Assembly: GCF_006335125.1 (NCBI RefSeq)
Contig: NZ_VDMO01000001.1
Span: forward strand, 186,001-250,000
DNA: 64,000 nt
Direction of reading: 5' to 3'
From: Deinococcus radiopugnans ATCC 19172
Lineage (GTDB): Bacteria > Deinococcota > Deinococci > Deinococcales > Deinococcaceae
Of the stretch, positions 10,267 through 20,368 are shown piece after piece. The translations under genes were made by a program, and so were the position numbers. The notes beneath the pieces were generated by a model, which was given only the letters and a program-made list of their open reading frames with translations, made no database searches and was not told the origin of the DNA. The stretch's first letter is position 1. Each line of letters opens with the position of its first letter.

Positions 10267-11886
10267 ATGGGTACTCAGATTCAGACAGTGAATTCCACCA
10301 TGCAGAAGCGCTTGGTCCTCGGACTCAGCGCGGCGATCCTGCTGGGCGGAATGGGATTGGCGCAGCAGCGCGGCGGCACCCTGACCGTCGGACTCAGCTA
10401 CGACATCGACACGCTCAACGTCTATTCCACAGGTTTTCTGGGCGACGTGCAGGCCACTGTGGCCGAGGGTCTGGTGGCCCCCAACGAGAAGGCGGAATAC
10501 GTGCCGGTGCTGGCGACGCGCGTGCCCACGGTGCAGAACGGCGGCATCAAGGTGGCCGCCGACAACAAGAGCATGGTGGTCACGTACCAGCTCCGGCCCG
10601 GCGTCAAGTGGTCCGACGGCAAGCCGTTCACCTCGGCCGACGTGAAGTTCACCTGGGAGGCCGTCAAGAATCCCAAATTCATCGCCGAGTCCAAGGACGG
10701 GACCGAGGACATCTCCTCCATCAGCACGCCCAACGACCTGACCGTGGTGGTCAACTACAAGCGCGTGGCGCCCGACTTCAAGAGCACGCTGTTCACCTTC
10801 GGCATTCTGCCCAAGCACACCCTGGAGGGCAAGGACCTCAACACCGACAACTACAACCAGATGCCGCTGGGCACCGGCCCCTTCAAGGTCACCCAGTACG
10901 TCAAGGGGCAGTACGTGGTGCTGGACCGCAACCCCTACTACTGGCGCAAGGACAAGGCGGGCGTGCAGCTGCCGTACCTGGACAAGATGATCTTCAAGAT
11001 CATTCCCGACAGCAACACGCTGGTCACCCAGCTCAAGTCCGGCGAGATCCAGATGGCCACCAGCGTGCCGTACTCCCAGGTGCCCCAGCTCAGCGCCCAG
11101 GCCGGCCTGAAGGTCATCAAGAACCCGGTGCTGTCCTGGCAACACTTGGACTTCAACCTGAAAGGTCCCGCCGCGCTGCGCGACATCAACGTCCGCAAAG
11201 CCGTCGCTCACGGCCTGGACCGGTCCACCATCTCCAAGGCGCTGGGCGGCTACCCCATTCCCATCGACACCGTGGTGGTGCCCGTCTTCTCGTACAGCAA
11301 CAAGGACGTGCCGAAGTACCCCTACGATCCGGCCAAGGCCAAGCAGCTGCTGGACGCCGCCGGGTACAAGCCGGGCAGCGACGGCATCCGCGCCAAGAAC
11401 GGTCAGCGTCTGAGCTTCAACATCATGGCGCAGGCGGGCCGCTCCACCGACGAGGACGCCCAGCAGGTGATGATCGCCCAGATGAAGGCCATCGGTATCG
11501 AACTCAAGCCCGACAACAAGGCCGGCGTGGCCCTGCGCGACGCCCGCTACAAGGGCGGCTATGACCTGTACTACGGCGGCTGGATCACCTCGGCTGACCC
11601 GTCCTACGGCGTCTTCTTCGGCACCAAGGGCCCCAACAACGGCCAGGGCTACAGCAACCCCAAGGTTGACGCGCTGCTGGCCACCGCAGACAGCAGCCTG
11701 GATCCGGCAGTCCGGAACAAGGCCCTGCGCGACTTCCAGACGGTACTGATGCAGGATCTGCCCACGATCCCCGTGACCTCCAACCCGTCCATGATCGTCG
11801 TGACCGATAAACTCGGCGGTTTCGTCTCCAATCCCACCAACATGACCAACTTCATCAACACCAGCGGCTGGTATCTGAAGAAGTAG
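10267..11886 (+). CDS. ABC transporter substrate-binding protein, peptide/opine type (family 5)
   Basis: A 539-residue exported solute-binding protein of the DppA/OppA class. GGAGG eight bases before the ATG at 10267 fixes the start; a second in-frame ATG at 10300 begins the hydrophobic signal sequence (MQKRLVLGLSAAILLGG). Family segments include 'GVKWSDGKPFTSADVKFTWEAVKNP', 'LPKHTLEGKDL', 'GTGPFKVTQYVKGQYVVLDRNPYYW' and 'DINVRKAVAHGLDRSTI'. It captures the substrate, probably a peptide-like compound, for the two permeases that follow. A 14-bp perfect stem-loop separates it from the permease genes. No ATPase gene for this importer is in the operon. Confidence 0.9.
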   Translation: MGTQIQTVNSTMQKRLVLGLSAAILLGGMGLAQQRGGTLTVGLSYDIDTLNVYSTGFLGDVQATVAEGLVAPNEKAEYVPVLATRVPTVQNGGIKVAADNKSMVVTYQLRPGVKWSDGKPFTSADVKFTWEAVKNPKFIAESKDGTEDISSISTPNDLTVVVNYKRVAPDFKSTLFTFGILPKHTLEGKDLNTDNYNQMPLGTGPFKVTQYVKGQYVVLDRNPYYWRKDKAGVQLPYLDKMIFKIIPDSNTLVTQLKSGEIQMATSVPYSQVPQLSAQAGLKVIKNPVLSWQHLDFNLKGPAALRDINVRKAVAHGLDRSTISKALGGYPIPIDTVVVPVFSYSNKDVPKYPYDPAKAKQLLDAAGYKPGSDGIRAKNGQRLSFNIMAQAGRSTDEDAQQVMIAQMKAIGIELKPDNKAGVALRDARYKGGYDLYYGGWITSADPSYGVFFGTKGPNNGQGYSNPKVDALLATADSSLDPAVRNKALRDFQTVLMQDLPTIPVTSNPSMIVVTDKLGGFVSNPTNMTNFINTSGWYLKK

Positions 11887-11894
11887 AGCAAGAG

Positions 11895-11942
11895 GCGCAG
11901 GCCCCGCATCGGCCCTCACCATTCGGCCTGCGGGGCCTGCGC
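11895..11942 (+). promoter_or_regulatory. Intercistronic stem-loop between binding-protein and permease genes
   Basis: A perfect 14-base inverted repeat: GCGCAGGCCCCGCA (11895-11908) with TGCGGGGCCTGCGC (11929-11942), loop 20 bases that can pair further (GGCC twice). No T-run follows, so it is not a typical terminator. Its position suits mRNA stabilisation or partial attenuation that makes more binding protein than permease. Confidence 0.6.
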
Positions 11943-11980
11943 TCATGATCTCCACGCCACCACACTGCGAAGGGAGCTGC

Positions 11981-12926
<946 letters not shown>

Positions 12927-12934
<8 letters not shown>

Positions 12935-13817
12935 CACGCTTGGCAACCAGGCCGTTCCGGCCAGCCGCAGACGGCGCGAGGGCTTCTGGCCCACCCTGAT
13001 CGCCCGCTTCCTGAAGCACAAACTGGCCGTGCTGGGCCTGGTGGTGCTGATTCTGCTGGGCCTGCTGGCCATCTTCGCGCCGCTTCTCGCGCCATATACC
13101 TTCGACGGTCAGGACGCCAGCATCATCGGCCAGCCGCAACCGCCCAGCGCCGCACACCCGATGGGCACCGATCAGCTGGGCCGCGACGCCTTCACGCGGG
13201 TGCTGTACGGCGCGCGCATCTCGCTGATGGTGGGGCTGTTCAGCGCGCTGCTGGCCACCTTCCTGGGCACCCTGGTGGGCGCGTTGTCCGGCTACTACCG
13301 GGGCTGGACCGACACCGTGCTGATGCGCATCACCGACGTGGTGCTGTGCATTCCTCTGCTGCCGCTGATCATTCTGCTGTCGGGCATCTTGCGGCCCAGC
13401 GTGACGCTGCTGATCGTGATCGTGGGCAGCCTGAGCTGGATGGGCACCGCCCGGCTGGTCCGCAGCCAGTTCCTGAGCCTGCGTGAGCGCGAATTCGTCG
13501 AAGCGTCGCGCGCCCTGGGCGGCGGCGACAACCGCGTGATGTTCCGTCACATCCTGCCCAATGCCCTCGGCCCGATCATCGTGTCCACCACGCTGTCGGT
13601 GGGCGGCACCATCATGCTCGAAAGTGCGCTGTCGTTCCTGGGGCTGGGCGTGCAGCCGCCGACGCCCACCTGGGGCAATCTGCTGAACTACGCCAGCCAG
13701 TGGCTGACCGCCGCGCCGTGGCTGGCCGTCTTCCCGGGGCTGATGATCCTGATCACCGTCCTGGCCGTCAACTTTCTGGGCGACGGTTTGCGCGACGCTT
13801 TCGACCCACGCAACTGA
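12927..13817 (+). CDS. ABC transporter permease, DppC/OppC type
   Basis: A 296-residue permease, partner of the DppB-like protein. It shows the N-terminal OppC segment ('RFLKHKLAVLGLVVLILLGLLAIFAPLLAPY'), 'HPMGTDQLGRDAFTRVLYGARISLMVG' and the EAA loop 'EFVEASRALGGGDNRVMFRHILPNALGPIIV'. The gene overlaps the previous one by 8 nt. No DppD or DppF ATPase follows; enzyme genes do. The importer must borrow ATPases encoded outside the window, or the pathway relies on a shared energising pair. Confidence 0.92.
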
Positions 13818-13846
13818 AACCCGCCAACTCAAAGCAAGGAGACAAC

Positions 13847-14926
13847 ATGAAGATCACGATTCTGGGCGCAGGAGCCATCGGCGGCCTCGCCGGGGCCTAC
13901 ATGGCAAAGGCTGGACACGACGTGACGCTGGTGGACCGCTGGGCCGAGCACATCGACGCCATCAAGGCGCACGGCCTGAAGGTGGACGGCGTGCGCGGAG
14001 ACTTGCACTTCCACGTGAACGCCCTGCATCCGGGTGAGCTGGAAGGCCCGCTGGAAGCCGTGCTGATCGCCACCAAGAGCCAGCACACCATCGAGGCGCT
14101 GGAAAGCGTGCTGCCGCTGTTCGGCCCCGACACGTTCGTGGTGTCGTACCAGAACGGCTTCAACGAACACGACATCGCCGCCCGGCTGACCGAGGCAGGA
14201 CTGGGTGGCCTGGAACGCGTGATCGGCTCCATCCCCAATTACGGCGGCGCGCTGGTGGACCCCGGCTACCTGGAATTCGTCCACGAGGGGGCCATTCAGC
14301 TGGGCGAGATGACCGGCGAGCGCACGCCGCGCCTGCTGGAGCTGGCAGACAAACTTTCGGCCCTGACCGAGGTGCAGCTCTCAGACAACATCTGGGGGCA
14401 GATCTGGGCCAAGGAGGTCTACAGCGCCCAGGTGGTGTTCAGCGCCCTGGTCAACGCGCCGATCCGCGAGACGCTGGGCGTGGAACGGTACGCCCGTGTG
14501 GCCGGCGCGGTGGTGCGCGAGGCGCTGGAAATCGCCGAGGCCAACGGCATCACGGTGGAAGCCTTCGATTTCTTCGATCCGGCCAATTACAAGCCGCAGA
14601 CGCCCCAGGACACCCAGAAGCTGATCGACAACATCAACCACGCGGTCTGGCTGCTCAAGAAGGACCAGAAACCCGACGCCCACCAGTTCAAGAAAAAGGG
14701 CAGCGGCATCTGGTGGGACATCGTCTACCGCAACCGGCCCTCCGAGGTGCGCTCCAGCAACGGCAAGCTGGTGGACTACGCCGCGCAGGTGGGGGCCGAC
14801 GCCCGCCTGAACGCCAAGCTGTGCGAGATGATCTACGAGATCGAGGGCGGCCAGCGGCAGCTCGGCTTTGAGAATTACGACGAGCTGGAAGCGTACGTCG
14901 CCTCCATCGGCAAGGCGCTGCCATGA
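13847..14926 (+). CDS. Ketopantoate-reductase-like (ApbA/PanE-type) dehydrogenase
   Basis: A 359-residue NAD(P)-dependent dehydrogenase. It has an N-terminal Rossmann fold with 'MKITILGAGAIGGLAGAYM', then 'ATKSQHTIEALESVLPLFG' and 'VSYQNGFNE', and an all-helical C-terminal domain containing 'WAKEVYSAQVVFSALVNAPIRETLG'. These match the ApbA/PanE superfamily, which reduces or oxidises 2-keto/2-hydroxy acids. It is longer than pantothenate-pathway PanE (about 300), and its place within a catabolic operon argues against a role in pantothenate synthesis. The ATG at 13847 has AAGGAG eight bases upstream. It overlaps the next gene by 4 nt. Confidence 0.82.
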   Translation: MKITILGAGAIGGLAGAYMAKAGHDVTLVDRWAEHIDAIKAHGLKVDGVRGDLHFHVNALHPGELEGPLEAVLIATKSQHTIEALESVLPLFGPDTFVVSYQNGFNEHDIAARLTEAGLGGLERVIGSIPNYGGALVDPGYLEFVHEGAIQLGEMTGERTPRLLELADKLSALTEVQLSDNIWGQIWAKEVYSAQVVFSALVNAPIRETLGVERYARVAGAVVREALEIAEANGITVEAFDFFDPANYKPQTPQDTQKLIDNINHAVWLLKKDQKPDAHQFKKKGSGIWWDIVYRNRPSEVRSSNGKLVDYAAQVGADARLNAKLCEMIYEIEGGQRQLGFENYDELEAYVASIGKALP

Positions 14927-16047
14927 GCGGGGAAAAGAAGCTGGGCGTCGGTGTGATCGGCGCGCACGCCTGGGCCGAGCAGGCGCACCTGCCGGGCTAC
15001 CACGCCTATGACCGCGCCGATCTGGTGGCCATCTGCGACACCGTGCCGGAACGGGCCGAGGCGCTGGCCCGAAAGTTCGGCATCCGCAAGATCTACACCG
15101 ACGCCAGCGAACTGATCAACGATCCTGAAGTTGAGATGGTGGATGTCTGCACGCCCACCGACACGCACCTGCCGCTGAGTCTGGCAGCGATTCATGCGGG
15201 CAAGCACGTCATTTCCGAGAAGCCATTGGCGCACGACGCGAAGGATGCCTTTGCCGCCGCCGCACGCGCCCAGGAGAAGGGGGTCCGCACCAAGCTGGGC
15301 TTTACCTTCCGCTACTCGCCCGCCATCCGCCAGATCAAGACGTGGGTGGACGACGGCACGCTGGGCGAGATCTTCCACGTTCACGGCCTGGAGCAGAACT
15401 CGCAGTTCCTCGATCCCACCTACCCACTGCGTCAGGTGCCGCAGGACGCCGACTGGACGCAGCTGATTCCCTCGTCCATCGTGGGCTACGGTTCGCACCT
15501 GCTGGATCTGGTGCGCTGGTGCGCGGGCGAATACCAGAGCGTGATCGGCAGTTTGCATAACTATGTCCCCGAACGCATCGTGCGCGGTTACGAGGGCATG
15601 CAGCGTATTCCGGTGGAGGACGGCGCAGTGGCCCTGGCCGAGTTCGCCAGCGGGGCGCAGGGCATCCTGCAGACGTCGTACATCGCGGTGGGCAACTACC
15701 CCGGCGTGGAGTTGCGGATCTACGGCAGCAAAGGCGCGGCGGTGGCCCGGCTGGTGGAGGAGAACGGCATCGCCGAAACGCTGCACTTCGCCACGCCCGA
15801 CGCGGTGGAGTTCCGCAAAATTGACCTGCCGAGCGCGGCCTACCCGCCCGGCACCACGCTGCACACGCCCTGGCCGGAGCTGTACTACCGCAATCTGATC
15901 CGCTTCTGGGTGGACGAGATTCTGGACGATCTGCCCGGCGAATGCACCTTCTACGACGGGGCCAAGAGCCAGGAGACGGTCAACGCCATCGTGCAGTCGT
16001 TCCGGGAACGGCGCTGGGTGGACCTGCCGAAGGTTGAGGCGCCGTGA
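14923..16047 (+). CDS. Gfo/Idh/MocA-family oxidoreductase
   Basis: A 374-residue NAD(P)-dependent oxidoreductase. The Rossmann domain starts 'KLGVGVIGAHAWAEQAHLPGY', followed by 'DLVAICDTVPERAEALARKFGI', 'VDVCTPTDTHLPLSLAAIHAGKHVISEKPLA' (conserved EKP) and the C-terminal alpha/beta domain 'KLGFTFRYSPAIRQIKTWVDDGTLGEI'. Members oxidise or reduce sugars, inositols and related hydroxy compounds; the exact substrate cannot be read. ATGA overlap with the upstream gene and GTGA overlap with the downstream gene place it firmly in the operon. Confidence 0.88.
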   Translation: MSGEKKLGVGVIGAHAWAEQAHLPGYHAYDRADLVAICDTVPERAEALARKFGIRKIYTDASELINDPEVEMVDVCTPTDTHLPLSLAAIHAGKHVISEKPLAHDAKDAFAAAARAQEKGVRTKLGFTFRYSPAIRQIKTWVDDGTLGEIFHVHGLEQNSQFLDPTYPLRQVPQDADWTQLIPSSIVGYGSHLLDLVRWCAGEYQSVIGSLHNYVPERIVRGYEGMQRIPVEDGAVALAEFASGAQGILQTSYIAVGNYPGVELRIYGSKGAAVARLVEENGIAETLHFATPDAVEFRKIDLPSAAYPPGTTLHTPWPELYYRNLIRFWVDEILDDLPGECTFYDGAKSQETVNAIVQSFRERRWVDLPKVEAP

Positions 16048-17660
16048 GCCAGCTTGAGGGGTGGGTTGAGCAATACCTTGCCCTGCACGCCCAGTTCCGC
16101 CCGGTGGACGCCTCGTTCATGGGGTTGCCGGGGCACGATGACCGTTTGCCTCCGGTGGGCGCAGAAGCGCTGGACAAGGAGCGCCATGATCTCGCCAACC
16201 TCTTGCAGAGGGTAGAAGCCTGGACAGGTGAAGCTGGGACGGCGGGAGAGCGGCTGGATATGTGGCTGCTGCGCTCACAACTGCGCGTCACCCTGCGTGA
16301 GGCGCGGGAGCGCCCCCGCCAGCACAACCCGGCCTTCTACACGGGCGAGGCGGCCTTCGGCCTGATCAGCCTGCTGCTGCCGAGCGTACGCCCGACGAAT
16401 ACGGAGGCCGTCCTGGCACGGCTGAAGGCCATGCCCGAATTTCTGGCCACAGGCACCAGAACGTTGGCGCCGCTGAACCTGCCCGCCGACTGGGTGGAAC
16501 GGGCCCGGAAGGAGGCGGAAGCGCTGGAAGCCTTACTCCTGCGCGGTCTGTCCAAGCATCCCGACGCTCAAGCGGAGTGGCGGGAACCTGCCGCCCAGGC
16601 TGCCGCCGCCGTTCAGGCCTTCGCCCTGGCCTTAAAGGTGGGTGACGCTGATCCGGCCTGCGGGCGCGACCATCTGGAATTCCTGATGCGCGAGGCCCAC
16701 GCCCTGCCCTCTTCAGCGGCGGCGGCTGAGCAGAGGGCGCAGGCTGCGTTTGACCACCTGGGTTCGGAACTTGTGAAAATGGCCCACGAGCTGGACCCGG
16801 CCAGAAGCTGGCAGGAGCAACTGGCCGACCTGGAAGCGCAACATCCCGCTTTAGAAGACGTGCAGGCCACCTATCAGGACTGGCACAATCGCGCTCTGGA
16901 CGCCGCCGGGGGACTCGTGACGCCCGCCCGCGAGTACGGCCTGGCCTTCGAGTTTCTCCCCGAGTGGGCCAGGGAAGCCGCTGGAGCGCTGTATTTCCTG
17001 TTCTACCGCTCGCCACCCGCCGAGCACCCTGGGGGCGGCAGCCTCTACTGGATCTTTCCGCCCGGCGACGACACGGCGGCGTACCTGCGCGGCCAGAACA
17101 TTCCGTTCATCAAGGCCGTCCACGCCGTCCACCACGGCAGCGTCGGCCACCACACCCAGAACGCACGGGCGCGGGGGGCAGCTTCGCGCCTCGCGCAACT
17201 GGGCGGCACCGACTGCGCCAGCGGCATCGCCTTTCTGAGCGCAGGCACGCTGGTGGAGGGCTGGGCCTGCTACGCCGAGGATCTGCTACTGGAGGCGCCC
17301 GGTTTCTACACGCCGCAGGAAGAACTGCTGCTCAAGCAGTTCGAGTTCCGCAACGCCGCGTGCTGCCTGGCCGACATCCGGTTGCACACCGGACAGTGGA
17401 CGCTGGCGCAGATGCGGGCGTTTTACCGGGACGAGGTGGGCTTCGCGCCGGGCCGCGTCTGGGCCGAGACGACGCGCAACAGCATCTACCCGGCCACCCG
17501 GCTGATGTACTGGCTGGGGACGCAGGTGATCCGGGAACTGCGCGCCGAGCTTGACCTCGCGCCGCAGGTCTTCCATGATCGGCTTCTCTCTTACGGCTGC
17601 GCCCCGGTCACCCTGATCGCGGACGAGATGCGCCGCCAGCACCCACAAGGAACCGTATGA
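16044..17660 (+). CDS. DUF885-family protein with altered metal motif
   Basis: 538 residues, normal DUF885 length, no signal peptide seen. Where the family has HExxPGHH this protein reads 'VHHGSVGHHTQ': the two metal-binding His positions are kept, the catalytic Glu is replaced by His and the Pro by Val. The downstream 'LVEGWACYAEDLLLE' segment is intact. It may use different chemistry from its paralogue at 8858-10054, which keeps HExxPGH. It starts at a GTG overlapping the previous stop and ends in an ATGA overlap with the RraA-like gene. Function unknown; likely hydrolysis of the imported compound or an intermediate. Confidence 0.82.
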   Translation: MSQLEGWVEQYLALHAQFRPVDASFMGLPGHDDRLPPVGAEALDKERHDLANLLQRVEAWTGEAGTAGERLDMWLLRSQLRVTLREARERPRQHNPAFYTGEAAFGLISLLLPSVRPTNTEAVLARLKAMPEFLATGTRTLAPLNLPADWVERARKEAEALEALLLRGLSKHPDAQAEWREPAAQAAAAVQAFALALKVGDADPACGRDHLEFLMREAHALPSSAAAAEQRAQAAFDHLGSELVKMAHELDPARSWQEQLADLEAQHPALEDVQATYQDWHNRALDAAGGLVTPAREYGLAFEFLPEWAREAAGALYFLFYRSPPAEHPGGGSLYWIFPPGDDTAAYLRGQNIPFIKAVHAVHHGSVGHHTQNARARGAASRLAQLGGTDCASGIAFLSAGTLVEGWACYAEDLLLEAPGFYTPQEELLLKQFEFRNAACCLADIRLHTGQWTLAQMRAFYRDEVGFAPGRVWAETTRNSIYPATRLMYWLGTQVIRELRAELDLAPQVFHDRLLSYGCAPVTLIADEMRRQHPQGTV

Positions 17661-18355
17661 CTGCAACACACGAACCCCTTTCCAAAGAGCGCAGGGCCGA
17701 ACTGCGCGAACGTTATCTCAAGGTCGATACGGCCAACGTTGCCGACGTGCTGGACGAGCTGGGCCACCCTGATTACGGCCTGGCCAGCAGCTTCTGGCCC
17801 ATCCACGAGTCGCAGAACAAGATGGCAGGCTGGGCCTACACCATTCGCGGCCAGATGACGCCGTATTCCGGCACGGGCGATCCCGAAAAGATGAAGGCCG
17901 TCTCCGGTCTGCAGGACGGCGAAATCAGCGTCTGGAGCGGTGGCGGCGCGTCGGGCGTCTGCTTTTTCGGCGAGCTGATCGCCCTGGGGATGCAGCACCG
18001 GGGCTGTGTGGGCTCGCTGATCGACGGCGGCATCCGCGACATCGAGTGGATCGGCAAGATGAATTTCCCGGTGTTCACGCAGTACCGCAGCCCGGTGCAG
18101 TCCATCGGACGCTGGGGGGTCAACGCCTGGCAGGTGCCGGTGTACCTGCCGGGGGCCACCGCCGAGCGTGTCAGGGTCCGCCCCGGTGACCTGATTCTGG
18201 CAGACGTGGACGGCGTGATCCTGGTCCCGCAGGAACTGGCCGAACCGGTGCTGGAACGGGCCGAGGAATTGACCCGCAAGGAAGTCGCCATCCGCGAGGA
18301 TCTGAACCGGGGCCTGGGCCTGCCCGAAGTGCTGGAAAAGTACGGGCACGTCTGA
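17657..18355 (+). CDS. RraA-family protein (aldolase/decarboxylase-like)
   Basis: A 232-residue protein of the RraA/HMG-aldolase fold: 'LIDGGIRDIEWIGKMNFPVFTQYRSPVQSIGRW' with the conserved D-G-G-x-R-D site, and 'VRVRPGDLILADVDGVILVPQELAEPVLERAEEL'. Such proteins include 4-hydroxy-4-methyl-2-oxoglutarate aldolase and oxaloacetate decarboxylase, and inhibitors of RNase E; embedded among catabolic genes, an aldolase or decarboxylase role on a keto-acid is more likely. It overlaps its neighbours by 4 and 1 nt. Confidence 0.85.
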   Translation: MTATHEPLSKERRAELRERYLKVDTANVADVLDELGHPDYGLASSFWPIHESQNKMAGWAYTIRGQMTPYSGTGDPEKMKAVSGLQDGEISVWSGGGASGVCFFGELIALGMQHRGCVGSLIDGGIRDIEWIGKMNFPVFTQYRSPVQSIGRWGVNAWQVPVYLPGATAERVRVRPGDLILADVDGVILVPQELAEPVLERAEELTRKEVAIREDLNRGLGLPEVLEKYGHV

Positions 18356-19143
18356 TGGATCTTGGATTACAGGGAAAAACAGCGCTGGTGACGGCGGCCA
18401 GCGCAGGCCTGGGCTACGCGACGGCGGCGGCCCTCTCGGCGGAGGGCGCGCGGGTGGCGATCTGCTCGCGCGATCTGGGCCGCGCTCAGGCCTCGGCAAC
18501 GCGCATTCACACGGAAACGGGCCACGAGGTGCTGGCCTTCGAGGCCGACGTCGCCAGCGAGACCGATCTGACCCGTCTGTTTGGCGAGGTGGGGGCGGCC
18601 TTTGGTTCGCTGGACATTCTGGTGTGCAACGCGGGTGGGCCGCCTCCGGGCAACTTTTCCGCGCTGAACGAGGAACAGTGGGCCACCGGGGTGCAATTGA
18701 CCTTGATGAGCGTGGTTCGCAGCGTCCGGCTGGCGCTGCCCTTGATGCGGCAGGCGGGCGGCGGGCGCATCCTGGCCCTGCTGAGCAGCAGCGTCAAGAA
18801 ACCCATCGACAACCTGACCCTGTCCAACACCTTCCGGCCTGCCGTGTACGGGCTGTGCAAGAGCCTGTCGCTGGAACTGGCCGGGGACCACATTCAGGTC
18901 AACGGACTGGCCCCCGGAAGAATCGAGACCGAGCGCATCAATCAGCTCGACGACGCCCAGGCGCAGAAACGCGGCGTCAGCCGCGCCGAGATTCGCACCG
19001 CCTCCGAGGCGCAGATTCCGATGGGCCGCCTGGGGCAACCACATGAATTCGGGCGGGTGGCGGCGTTCCTGTGTTCGCCCGCCGCCATCTACGTCAACGG
19101 CAGCGTGCTGCTGGTGGACGGAGGAGCCGTGACCAGTCTATGA
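18355..19143 (+). CDS. Short-chain dehydrogenase/reductase
   Basis: 262 residues, classical SDR. The cofactor loop reads '[12 protein letters not shown]' (TGxxxGxG variant), then 'NAGGPPPG', the serine region '[11 protein letters not shown]' and the active-site Y-x3-K in '[15 protein letters not shown]'. The 'GPPPG' loop and KKPI segment are typical of the FabG-like/galactose-dehydrogenase-like SDRs found in catabolic clusters. It presumably oxidises a hydroxyl intermediate. The start shares one base with the upstream stop; the end overlaps the M29 gene by 4 nt. Confidence 0.88.
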   Translation: MDLGLQGKTALVTAASAGLGYATAAALSAEGARVAICSRDLGRAQASATRIHTETGHEVLAFEADVASETDLTRLFGEVGAAFGSLDILVCNAGGPPPGNFSALNEEQWATGVQLTLMSVVRSVRLALPLMRQAGGGRILALLSSSVKKPIDNLTLSNTFRPAVYGLCKSLSLELAGDHIQVNGLAPGRIETERINQLDDAQAQKRGVSRAEIRTASEAQIPMGRLGQPHEFGRVAAFLCSPAAIYVNGSVLLVDGGAVTSL

Positions 19144-20240
19144 GTGACCAGCTGATGAACGAGCCATCCAATTACGATCCCAAAGCCCACGCCCGCCTGC
19201 TGACCGACTACTGCGTGGACGCCCAGCCCGGCCAGCGGGTGCTGGTGCAGGCCACCACCCTGGCCCTGCCGCTGGTGGAGGAACTGCACCGCCTGCTGCT
19301 GGAGCGCGGCGCAACCCCGCTGATCCGGCTGGAATACCCGACTCAACTGGAAGACTTTCAGCGTTTAGCCTCCGATTCGTTGCTGGACGCCACTGAGCCT
19401 TTGCTGCTGGCGGAGGTGGAGAGCCTCGACGCCTCCATCCGCATCCTGACGCCTTCTACCCCGGCCGAGGGCCTTGATCCGCAGCGGGTGGCCCGTCACC
19501 GCAAGGCCATGAACCCGGTGGCCCGCGCCCGCGCCGGGCGGCGCTGGAACCTGAGCCTGTTCCCCACCGCCTACGGCGCCCAGGCCGCGAACATGACCCT
19601 GCCCCAGTACGAGGCGTTCGTGTCGGGCGCCATGTTTCTGGATACGCCCGATCCGGTGGCGAAGTGGGGCGAGATCCGTGACTTGCAGGCAGGGTTGATC
19701 GAGCGCCTGTCGCGCGCCCGCGAGGTCCGCATCGTGGGCGAGGACACCGATCTGACGCTGAACATCGCGGGCAGAGCGTGGGTCAACAGCGACGGCAAGC
19801 GCAACATGCCGTCGGGCGAGGTCTTCACCGGCCCCATCGAAACCAGCGCCAATGGCCAGATTCTGTTCGATCTGCCCACGGTCTACGGGGGCGCGGCGGT
19901 GCGGAACGTGCGGCTGACCTTCAAGGACGGTCTGGTGGTGGACGCCCATGCCGAGCAGGGCGAGGCGGCGCTGCGGGCTGCGCTGGACACCGATGACGGC
20001 GCCCGGTGGCTGGGCGAGCTGGGCATCGGCAGCAACGCCGGCATCCAGGCCCCCAGCCAGAACATCCTGTTCGACGAGAAGATCGGCGGCACGGTGCATC
20101 TGGCGCTGGGCAACGGCTACCCCGAAACCGGCGGCACCAACGTCTCGGCGCTGCACTGGGATCTGATCAAGGACCTGCGGCAGGGCGGGCAGATTCTGCT
20201 GGACGGCGAGGTCTTTCAGGACGGCGGACGCTTCGTGTAG
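19140..20240 (+). CDS. M29-family aminopeptidase
   Basis: A 366-residue metalloaminopeptidase of the thermophilic aminopeptidase (AmpS/PepS/T) family. The C-terminal catalytic domain shows the ligand-bearing segments '[10 protein letters not shown]', '[22 protein letters not shown]' (Glu, His, Tyr) and '[11 protein letters not shown]' (His, Asp). It removes N-terminal residues from peptides in the cytoplasm. It closes the nine-gene rightward operon, overlapping the SDR gene by 4 nt; its presence supports a peptide-like substrate for the importer. Confidence 0.9.
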   Translation: MSDQLMNEPSNYDPKAHARLLTDYCVDAQPGQRVLVQATTLALPLVEELHRLLLERGATPLIRLEYPTQLEDFQRLASDSLLDATEPLLLAEVESLDASIRILTPSTPAEGLDPQRVARHRKAMNPVARARAGRRWNLSLFPTAYGAQAANMTLPQYEAFVSGAMFLDTPDPVAKWGEIRDLQAGLIERLSRAREVRIVGEDTDLTLNIAGRAWVNSDGKRNMPSGEVFTGPIETSANGQILFDLPTVYGGAAVRNVRLTFKDGLVVDAHAEQGEAALRAALDTDDGARWLGELGIGSNAGIQAPSQNILFDEKIGGTVHLALGNGYPETGGTNVSALHWDLIKDLRQGGQILLDGEVFQDGGRFV

Positions 20241-20368
20241 GCCGCGCCAGCCAGAGCACCTCGGCACAAAGCATCCGGCTCACGCCGCGTCCCCCCTTCC
20301 CCCCCATTCTGGGAACGGCGGGAAAGCGGCGTGAACCGGCTTCCGCTTGCCGGGGCGACCCTGGCCGG

